This document shows, piece by piece, positions 51,672-56,936 of a DNA stretch of 56,936 bases. Under the pieces are notes generated by a model. It did no database searches. It was given only the letters and a program-made list of their open reading frames with translations, and was not told the origin of the DNA. Position numbers and translations under genes: made by a program. Source of the DNA: Candidatus Omnitrophota bacterium (lineage in GTDB: Bacteria; Omnitrophota; Gorgyraeia; Duberdicusellales; 4484-171); contig CP070684.1 of NCBI GenBank assembly GCA_020352775.1, positions 1,099,679 through 1,156,614 of the forward strand. Direction: 5' to 3'. Position 1 is the stretch's first letter. Each line of letters opens with the position of its first letter.

Positions 51672-52521
51672 TTTTAAAGATTATCGCTTTGAGCTTCTTT
51701 TAATCTTACCATTGGCACTATATGTCATTGGCTTTACCTTAGGCCCCATTATCTATGCCATCCTATTAAGCTTTCAGGAGCAGTTTACTAATAATTTTTC
51801 TCTTAAGAACTATTACCAGATCTTCAGTCACTTTCAATTTAAGAATGCCCTGATAAATACCTTTGCAATAACTATTCTAAGCTTGATATTAGAGCTTTGC
51901 GTGGGGCTGTTTCTGGCAGTGCTGCTTACCCGCCGCTTTATTGGTAAAGGCTTATTGCGGGCATTAATGTTACTTCCCTTAGGAGTACCCACTATAGTTT
52001 CAGCAGCAAACATGCGCTATATTTTTGATAGCCAGGGCTATCTTAATGAATTCCTATCGCGCCTGCATCTTATTAATCTTCCCATTGACTGGACTGGTGG
52101 AGGAGGATTATCCATTTTTACCCTAGCTTTAGCAGATGCCTGGAAAGTTACCCCATTAGTAATGCTTATTCTTATTGCCGGCCTTGAGACTATCCCCCTT
52201 GATTTGTTTGAGGCCGCAAGAGTAGATGGAGCTAGCTTTTGGCAGGCTTTTAGAAGGATTACCCTACCCTTGCTTAAGCCCTTTATTACCATTCCTCTTA
52301 TTGTACGCGGTATTGATGCCTTTCGGCTGTTTGAGCTTCCCTTAACTTTAGTAGGAAGTAGCACGCCGGTATTATCTACTTATACTTACTTTGAGTATTT
52401 TCAGTATAACAACCCCTACACTGCTGCAGCCTCAGCAGTGATTTTACTGATTATGATTATAATCAGCGCTACTATCTATCTTAAGATAAGCAGGGAGCGC
52501 AAATCCATTTATAATCTATGA
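51655..52521 (+). CDS. ABC sugar transporter permease, MalF/UgpA type
   Basis: A 288-residue inner-membrane permease with six helices. The cytoplasmic EAA loop that contacts the ATPase reads D-L-F-E-A-A-R-V-D-G-A-S-F-W-Q-A-F-R (near residue 182), followed by L-P-L-L-K-P. It pairs with the MalG-type permease that starts four bases before its end. Overlapping starts indicate translational coupling with the binding protein. Confidence 0.93.
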   Translation: MRRAANFKDYRFELLLILPLALYVIGFTLGPIIYAILLSFQEQFTNNFSLKNYYQIFSHFQFKNALINTFAITILSLILELCVGLFLAVLLTRRFIGKGLLRALMLLPLGVPTIVSAANMRYIFDSQGYLNEFLSRLHLINLPIDWTGGGGLSIFTLALADAWKVTPLVMLILIAGLETIPLDLFEAARVDGASFWQAFRRITLPLLKPFITIPLIVRGIDAFRLFELPLTLVGSSTPVLSTYTYFEYFQYNNPYTAAASAVILLIMIIISATIYLKISRERKSIYNL

Positions 52522-53342
52522 AGCGCCATAAAGAGAAAATAAAAAGAATTGTTTTAGCCCTGGCGTTGGTGTTAGTGATAAGTTGGGTGATATTTCCCTT
52601 GTATATTATGGTTAAGATCTCAGTAAGTAGCCCCCAGGAAGTAATGACCCAGCACCCTTCGTTTTTAATAAAAGACTTTACTCCCGACCATTGGCAGAAG
52701 GTCCTCTCGGGCCAGGCAATAAGAGGGCCATTAACTAAGAGTTTAGCAGTTGCTACAATCTCAATGATTATAACTCTTGGGATTGGAATACCGGCAGCCT
52801 ATGGTATTTCACATCTGCCAAAGAGGTGGGGTTATCTGGCATTAATTGCGATATTTTTTACAAGGATGTTTCCAGAGGTAGGAATTGCCCTGCCCATTGC
52901 AATAAAGTTTTTAGAATGGAACCTGCTTGATACAAATATTGGCCTGGCCCTGGCCCATGTAATAAGGGTGTTACCTATTGCCTGCTGGATATTAGTGGGG
53001 ACATTTCAGACAATTCCCCGGGAATTAGAAGAGCAGGCCCAGATTGATGGGGCAACTAAAAAAGTTGTTTTACAGCGCATTGTATTACCCTTATCAATGG
53101 GAGGAATAAGTGTGGCTGCTATTTTTTCCTGGCTTTTTTCCTGGGATGAGTTTACCTATGCCCTTTATCTGTGTTTGGCACAGCCTACCTTACCCCTTAA
53201 GATCTATTATTATATAACACGCGGGAGCTGGTTTCTTACTGCTACTTATGCCACTATTATCACTATTCCAGTAGTAATTATTACATATAGCTTGCAGCGT
53301 TTTCTTAAGGCAGGCTATACTGCAGGGGCGTTGAAGGGGTGA
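52518..53342 (+). CDS. ABC sugar transporter permease, MalG/UgpE type
   Basis: A 274-residue second permease with six predicted helices. The EAA loop reads E-L-E-E-Q-A-Q-I-D-G-A-T-K-K-V-V-L-Q-R-I, followed by V-L-P-L-S. The N-terminal S-S-P-Q-E-V segment is a family feature. No ATPase gene (malK/msmX type) follows, so the transporter must borrow one from elsewhere in the genome. The operon ends here. Confidence 0.93.
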   Translation: MKRHKEKIKRIVLALALVLVISWVIFPLYIMVKISVSSPQEVMTQHPSFLIKDFTPDHWQKVLSGQAIRGPLTKSLAVATISMIITLGIGIPAAYGISHLPKRWGYLALIAIFFTRMFPEVGIALPIAIKFLEWNLLDTNIGLALAHVIRVLPIACWILVGTFQTIPRELEEQAQIDGATKKVVLQRIVLPLSMGGISVAAIFSWLFSWDEFTYALYLCLAQPTLPLKIYYYITRGSWFLTATYATIITIPVVIITYSLQRFLKAGYTAGALKG

Positions 53343-53429
53343 GGTTTCCAATTCTTATGAGCGGCTGCTTAATGCGGAATTCAAGAATATCTTACATTTA
53401 ATGGCTGTTTAATGATACAATAAGAACAT

Positions 53430-53567
53430 ATGGCAAAAAAAATCAGTTCATTCAAAAAACAACGAATCTGTAAATTCCCTGATTGCAAGAGAGTCTTAAG
53501 CATTTATAACATGGGAATTTATTGCTATCTTCATCAGAAACTTATTGATTCTAAAAAATCTGGTTAA
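53430..53567 (+). CDS. 45-residue putative zinc-finger protein
   Basis: A short basic protein with one compact metal motif: C14-x4-C19, then L-S-I-Y-N, then C32-x2-H35. I recall the same C-x4-C ... L-S-x-Y-N ... C-x2-H core within larger bacterial DNA- or RNA-binding proteins. Here it stands alone, with a Lys-rich N-terminus (K-K-I-S-S-F-K-K-Q-R). It has no clear Shine-Dalgarno. It converges on the cold-shock gene, overlapping it by four bases. Coding is supported by motif and codon pattern only. Confidence 0.6.
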   Translation: MAKKISSFKKQRICKFPDCKRVLSIYNMGIYCYLHQKLIDSKKSG

Positions 53568-53773
53568 GATTTATTTGCAAGACTTACTTTAATAGCATTA
53601 AGCCCTTTAGGGGTTTTTTGAACTTCAAATTGAACTTCTTCACCCCCTGCCAAATCACTAAACTCGATACCAACCAGACTAGTTTTGTGGAAAAATATCT
53701 CACTACCGTCTGTATCAGCAATAAACCCAAAGCCTTTATCAATAATTAACTTTTTAATCTTTCCGGTATGCAT
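53564..53773 (-). CDS. csp: Cold-shock domain protein
   Basis: A 69-residue cold-shock protein (single OB fold). RNP1 reads K-G-F-G-F-I (residues 14-19) and RNP2 I-F-F-H-K-T-S (26-32), so nucleic-acid binding is intact. It acts as an RNA chaperone or regulator. The second half (V-Q-F-E-V-Q-K-T-P-K-G-L-N-A) is typical. AAAGGAGAG precedes the ATG. It neighbours an RRM protein gene on the same strand. Confidence 0.95.
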   Translation of the reverse strand: MHTGKIKKLIIDKGFGFIADTDGSEIFFHKTSLVGIEFSDLAGGEEVQFEVQKTPKGLNAIKVSLANKS

Positions 53774-53940
53774 TTTAACTCTCCTTTGTTTACACTGTAA
53801 TTAACGCCCTAGAAGCAAAAAATCATTACCTTTTCTTTGATGAGAATTATATTTATAAGAAAGAAAAAGGGAGGGGATGGTAGAAATAATGGTTTGCCTT
53901 TATACCATCATTGTTGACTGTGATTGCATTCTACTTTAAA

Positions 53941-54258
53941 TTAATATCTGTTGTTGCGATAACCTGAGTTACGTCCGCCACCAAAGCTGCTGCTTCTAGG
54001 TTGCATTTTCTTTGCTTTGTTTACGGTTAACTTTCTGCCGGAGACTTCTTGCTCGTTTAAAGCATTAATCACGGCTTGAGCCTGTTCCTCAGTTTCAAAC
54101 TCTGCAAATCCAAACCCTTTGGATCTGCCAGTATCTCTATCAGAAATGATTTTTACTTCTGTTGGGGTTACCCCTTTTCCTTCGATAAGCCCTCTTAGGT
54201 CACTTTCCCTGGTGTCATAACTTAGATTTCCAATGTACAATTTTTTTTGTTCTTCCAT
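53941..54258 (-). CDS. Single-RRM glycine-tailed RNA-binding protein
   Basis: A 105-residue protein with one RNA recognition motif: RNP2 L-Y-I-G-N-L (near residue 6) and RNP1 K-G-F-G-F-A-E-F (near 45), then a short basic, Gly/Ser/Asn-rich tail (S-S-F-G-G-G-R-N-S-G-Y). This matches the Rbp family of cyanobacteria and other bacteria, often cold-induced; the nearby csp gene fits. I choose the ATG at 54258 because AGGAGG lies seven bases upstream; a longer frame from 54300 would include that site. Confidence 0.93.
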   Translation of the reverse strand: MEEQKKLYIGNLSYDTRESDLRGLIEGKGVTPTEVKIISDRDTGRSKGFGFAEFETEEQAQAVINALNEQEVSGRKLTVNKAKKMQPRSSSFGGGRNSGYRNNRY

Positions 54259-54551
54259 TTTTTTTCCTCCTAAATGGAATGCTATCACAGAAAAGTTCAA
54301 TCAATCTAATACCGCATCCCTCGTTAGCCAGGATTTTGTAGCAATATACCATTTTTAACCTCTGGCCGATTCTTTCTTTTTTCAATGAGCTTTTTATACA
54401 GGTTTAACTATGCCAAAGTTTAACCTTTGGTAAATAAATCAAACCCGATCCTGTAAAGAGTTAACTAAATTAGACGTGAGGCTAAGGAAGGAAACTCTCG
54501 GATAGTCTTAGTTTATACCATAATTACAGAAGATATGCAAGGTATTTAAAA

Positions 54552-54574
54552 GAAATAGAAACGTCGCCCTTTTT
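54552..54574 (+). repeat. Half copy of the REP-like element
   Basis: AAATAGAAACGTCGCCCTTT matches the right arm of copy 3 (AAATAGAAGCGTCCCCTTT) with few changes, but no left arm is found. Confidence 0.5.
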
Positions 54575-54599
54575 AGGACGTCTGCTGTCCCCGGATTTA

Positions 54600-54628
54600 T
54601 TGACAATAGCGTTATTTTTTAGTAATCT
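54600..54628 (+). promoter_or_regulatory. Promoter of the PIN-PilZ operon
   Basis: TTGACA at 54600-54605, 17-base spacer, TAATCT at 54623-54628. The start site would be near 54635, leaving a ~57-base leader before the ATG at 54692. Confidence 0.65.
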
Positions 54629-54691
54629 AAGGGTGTGCCATTTACCACCAATATTTGTGTATCGCAAAAGGCGGTGGATATGGAGGAGGGT

Positions 54692-54847
54692 ATGTTCGAG
54701 AAGTATCGCAAGGCAGAAAAGAGAGAAAGGCAGGAGGTTTTCGAGAAATGGCTTAGTGAGAATTGCCATAAGGCCGTTCCTCATGAAAAGCTGCGTTCCC
54801 TGACACGTAATAAAGAAAATATAATAAAGAAAATTCTCAAAAAATAA
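54692..54847 (+). CDS. 51-residue charged protein upstream of PIN-PilZ, possible antitoxin or partner
   Basis: Starting at ATG 54692 (GGAGG five bases upstream), the protein is 51 residues, strongly charged and helical: K-Y-R-K-A-E-K-R-E-R-Q-E-V-F-E-K-W-L, ending K-K-I-L-K-K. Longer frames from 54635 or 54680 are open, but include or lack the ribosome-binding site. I see no ribbon-helix-helix or AbrB pattern. It ends five bases before the PIN-PilZ gene, the spacing expected of a toxin-antitoxin pair, but antitoxin function is inference from position alone. Confidence 0.5.
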   Translation: MFEKYRKAEKRERQEVFEKWLSENCHKAVPHEKLRSLTRNKENIIKKILKK

Positions 54848-54851
54848 ATGA

Positions 54852-55691
54852 ATGAGAATAGTTCATTCCTTACTCGATGCAAACTCAACAATAAAATATT
54901 ATGTGCCCCTTCCCGGTTCAAAAGTAATCAAATATCTTTTCGATAGAAGCCCTACCACACAGATTTATATTACAAATATTCAGGTTGCCGAAGTTGTCTC
55001 ACTTTTCTATAAACTTCGCAGAGAAAAAATAATTCCTTCCGATGATTCATTAGAAGAATTTAAAGACACGTTTTTTAGTGATATTAAAAATAAGAAAATT
55101 TTAGTTTATGATTTTACAAATGAGCATATATTGGATTTTAAGGTATATAAAACAATAACCACACCGCGCCCCCCCCACAAGAAGCCAGAGCGTACTTTTA
55201 TCCCAGAGTTTGGAGGATATGTGCAAGAACTGAAAGATATTGCAGACACGGGAGATGCCATTATGTTAATGATTGCAAGAGAAATGCACTTTCTTAATCA
55301 AAAAGATGTCTTTTTAGTTACTTCGGATGGACGTGTTAAAGATGTTGCTAAATCTTTAGGAATAAAGGTTATAGATCCTGAAAAAGCTTCTGTAAAAAAT
55401 TTACCGGAAGCAATAGATCAAAGAAAGCAAAAACGGAAACGCATAGAACTTAAAGCCTTATGTTTTGATTGTGAATCGAATACTCAGCTGCCAACAGCCA
55501 GAACACTGGATATTTGTGATAACGGTGTGCGTTTGCTCACAAAAAAGCCCATAACGGTTGGTAAACAATTACAAATTAAAATATCTCCGTTTTCCGATCC
55601 TCATAATGATAAAGAAATTGAAGGGCGAGTTGTGTGGTGTAATAATGATAGGGTTGGTATTCAATTCCTGACACCTCAGCAGGTTATATAA
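54852..55691 (+). CDS. PIN-domain ribonuclease fused to a PilZ (c-di-GMP receptor) domain
   Basis: A 279-residue fusion. Residues ~5-178 form a PIN nuclease: acidic positions Asp9 (L-L-D-A-N), Glu47 (V-A-E-V-V), Asp135 (T-G-D-A-I) and Asp159 (V-T-S-D-G-R). Residues ~190-276 resemble PilZ: an R-x3-R (191-195) followed ~25 residues on by D-I-C-D-N-G (220-225), matching the D/N-x-S-x-x-G c-di-GMP motif with Cys for Ser, then a beta-barrel ending G-R-V-V-W-C and V-G-I-Q-F-L. Typical PIN toxins are ~130 residues with no such tail. It suggests an RNase controlled by c-di-GMP. Confidence 0.8.
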   Translation: MRIVHSLLDANSTIKYYVPLPGSKVIKYLFDRSPTTQIYITNIQVAEVVSLFYKLRREKIIPSDDSLEEFKDTFFSDIKNKKILVYDFTNEHILDFKVYKTITTPRPPHKKPERTFIPEFGGYVQELKDIADTGDAIMLMIAREMHFLNQKDVFLVTSDGRVKDVAKSLGIKVIDPEKASVKNLPEAIDQRKQKRKRIELKALCFDCESNTQLPTARTLDICDNGVRLLTKKPITVGKQLQIKISPFSDPHNDKEIEGRVVWCNNDRVGIQFLTPQQVI

Positions 55692-55790
55692 TTTATCAAA
55701 ACAAATAATAAGAGTTTTTTGATGTAATGAAGGAGACGCTCCCATTACTACCAAAAAATAAAATTAATATCAATGAATGGAGGTAAAAGC

Positions 55791-56342
55791 ATGGTAGGGA
55801 TTAAAAGAAACGTTATTATCGGTTTATCATTATGTATAGTGATTTCGGTGTTTTGGATTGCTAAATCCAAATATGTTCCGCGCGAGGTTTATGTTAATAG
55901 AAAATATGGCTTCACTGTTACCGGCCCTAAAGATTGGCGAAAACAGTTAGGATCGCGTGGGTCTAAGGGGATAGTTGTCTTTATAGAATCATTCGATACA
56001 ACACTTCCAAGATTAGGTGTGACGATAGACAAGGCGGGCGATGCAAAAACTGTTTTAAAATACGCTAATTTGACAATCAGAGATTTAAAGAATAAAGCCA
56101 GAAAAAGACAATTAAGATTACGAATACTTGAGCGGCCTCATGAAATTACAATAAATGGTATAAAGGGAGCTAAATTTATATATGAGATCGCCGGGCTAAT
56201 AGACGTAAAACACATAGATTGTAAATTTATGAAGAAGGGCTTAGTTTTTTCTGTCATGGGAGCATCTTACTCTGATGATTTCAAGAACTATCTTAAGGAT
56301 TTTGAAAATACGATAAATAGCTTCAGTTTTTTAAAGAAATAA
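55791..56342 (+). CDS. Membrane-anchored or secreted protein with PsbP-like pattern
   Basis: A 183-residue protein with one N-terminal membrane helix or uncleaved signal (about residues 7-25), then a ~150-residue extracytoplasmic region. It opens Y-G-F-T-V-T-G-P-K-D-W, the start pattern of PsbP/DUF1795-like domains, and later has G-I-K-G-A-K-F-I-Y-E and a terminal F-E-N-T-I-N-S-F-S-F. The function is unknown. The ATG at 55791 has GGAGGT seven bases upstream; an ATG at 55773 would swallow it. Confidence 0.65.
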   Translation: MVGIKRNVIIGLSLCIVISVFWIAKSKYVPREVYVNRKYGFTVTGPKDWRKQLGSRGSKGIVVFIESFDTTLPRLGVTIDKAGDAKTVLKYANLTIRDLKNKARKRQLRLRILERPHEITINGIKGAKFIYEIAGLIDVKHIDCKFMKKGLVFSVMGASYSDDFKNYLKDFENTINSFSFLKK

Positions 56343-56366
56343 CTACTTATTTTTAAAGGAGGATTT

Positions 56367-56621
56367 ATGCAAATATGGGCATATACAGTAGCGAGCGTAG
56401 GATTGGTGATCGGGGTTAGTCTTTTAATTGCTAAGCAGATTCGATATGGTTTCTGGATTATTGTTGTTTCAATGACTATTTTTCTGGGTGGGTCGTTGAA
56501 TGTTGATAAGATTTTTGGCGTGTCTATCTCCATGAATAAGCTTCAAGATAAGATCCAGAGAGTTGATTCAAAGGTTGAGAATTTAGAACAGTTGTATAAG
56601 CGAGTTGAGAGCCGCTATTAA
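56367..56621 (+). CDS. Small membrane protein with C-terminal coiled coil
   Basis: An 84-residue protein: two membrane helices (about 4-21 and 28-46), then a heptad-like C-terminal helix (K-L-Q-D-K-I-Q-R-V-D-S-K-V-E-N-L-E-Q-L). It probably oligomerises through the coiled coil. AAAGGAGG precedes the ATG. No family is recognised. Five bases separate its stop from the next ATG, so both may be cotranscribed. Confidence 0.6.
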   Translation: MQIWAYTVASVGLVIGVSLLIAKQIRYGFWIIVVSMTIFLGGSLNVDKIFGVSISMNKLQDKIQRVDSKVENLEQLYKRVESRY

Positions 56622-56626
56622 GATAA

Positions 56627-56936
56627 ATGCAGGCCGGCGATATCTTATTATTTAAGGCAGAGAGTAATATTTTCTCAAAGCTTATTGCCTGGGGAACAAA
56701 TAGCACCTATTCCCATGTGGCAGTTTGTGTGTCGCCTGAGATGGATCTGGCTATTGAGGCAATGACAAGAGGAGGAGTGAGGGCAAGGGATATAAGAAAG
56801 ATAAAGAGCGCCTATGATGTTTATAGGGTGAAAGAAGAATTTGCCTATAACATAGAAAAAACCATCTCTTATCTGGTCAGCAAATTGAATAATAAATACG
56901 ATTTTCTGGGTGTGACTTTCCTTGGCTTTTTAAAAA
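56627..56936 (+). CDS. YiiX/YebB-like permuted papain-fold protein (partial, runs off the window)
   Basis: The first 103 residues of a protein continuing past the window. G-D-I-L-L-F near residue 4 and S-K-L-I-A-W-G-T, then Y-S-H-V-A-V (with the catalytic His), match the permuted NlpC/P60-papain family (YiiX, YaeF; DUF830). The catalytic Cys lies later in the fold and is not yet reached. Members are cysteine hydrolases of lipids or peptides. Coding to the last base is open. Confidence 0.72.
   Translation, partial: MQAGDILLFKAESNIFSKLIAWGTNSTYSHVAVCVSPEMDLAIEAMTRGGVRARDIRKIKSAYDVYRVKEEFAYNIEKTISYLVSKLNNKYDFLGVTFLGFLK

Larger units (their letters stand above)
54301..54691. other. Gene-free stretch between the RRM gene and the PIN-PilZ operon
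   Basis: 391 bases without a convincing gene. It holds an 18-base inverted repeat at 54413-54430 (CCAAAG, TTTAAC, CTTTGG), a half copy of the REP-like element at 54552-54574, and a good plus-strand promoter at 54600-54628. The RRM leader probably occupies part of 54259-54400; no cold-shock box is recognised. Confidence 0.5.

Noticed and set aside
54413-54430. Inverted repeat CCAAAG-TTTAAC-CTTTGG as an operator
   Set aside because: It is short, single-copy in the window and 150 bases from the nearest start; noted only in the gene-free stretch.
43210-54574. CRISPR array from the recurring repeats
   Set aside because: Copies are kilobases apart, separated by genes, with no regular spacers and no cas genes.

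Overview
The window is an AT-leaning bacterial chromosome segment, probably from an uncultivated Gram-negative-type lineage. Gene order and protein style suggest Candidatus Omnitrophota or a relative, but this is a guess from gene content and not a placement. It has two very different halves.

Region 1 (1-41160) is a dense, almost unbroken plus-strand run of housekeeping genes, many overlapping by a few bases. The order is: trpS 3' end - scpA - ruvB; a DUF2905 protein - tgt - trmD - rplS - rnhB; a one-carbon group (FchA-like cyclohydrolase, FolD, flavoprotein); a GuaB3-type IMP dehydrogenase - guaA - dnaE; HU - hisS - aspS - LysM lipoprotein - phoH - HD membrane protein - ybeY - recO; queF - polX - apbE - panB; purB; purL-purF-purM; then purD - purE - Sua5/phosphatase fusion - rpiB - glyA - dCMP deaminase - nrdR - DUF151 nuclease - CCA enzyme - macro/Nudix fusion - recG. 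Purine synthesis (purB, L, F, M, D, E, guaB, guaA) and folate C1 supply (fchA, folD, glyA) dominate, with RNA modification and repair genes between.

Several of these core enzymes are altered at the residues that define their activity. FolD has lost its cyclohydrolase lysine and sits beside an FchA-like cyclohydrolase. PurF has Ser in place of its nucleophilic Cys and lacks the glutamine-binding Arg motif. AspRS lacks the bacterial GAD insertion. YbeY has Asp for its third zinc His. hisS and the CCA enzyme each carry an apparent single-base frameshift.

Region 2 (41161-56936) is accessory-like: genes on both strands, wider gaps, many envelope or membrane proteins of unknown function. It includes a secreted 667-residue charged helical protein, DUF2703, an ICMT-family methyltransferase next to a membrane-anchored SseB-domain protein, a TudS/DUF523-DUF1722 protein with its small partner, a CPA2 antiporter, a sugar-type ABC transporter without an ATPase, cold-shock and RRM RNA-binding proteins, and a PIN-PilZ fusion. 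Two intergenic repeat families are confined to this half: a ~30-bp motif, always in one orientation, that reads as a minus-strand promoter; and REP-like palindromes built on GGGGACG / CGTCCCC.

The best candidates for something undescribed are the PIN-PilZ protein with its 51-codon upstream partner (a possible c-di-GMP-responsive ribonuclease), the split FolD/FchA pair, the glutaminase-dead PurF, the macro-Nudix ADP-ribose fusion, and the 30-bp promoter-like repeat. Many genes here (HU, queF, DUF2703, two others) have a -10 box 6-8 nt before the ATG and no Shine-Dalgarno, so leaderless transcription appears common.
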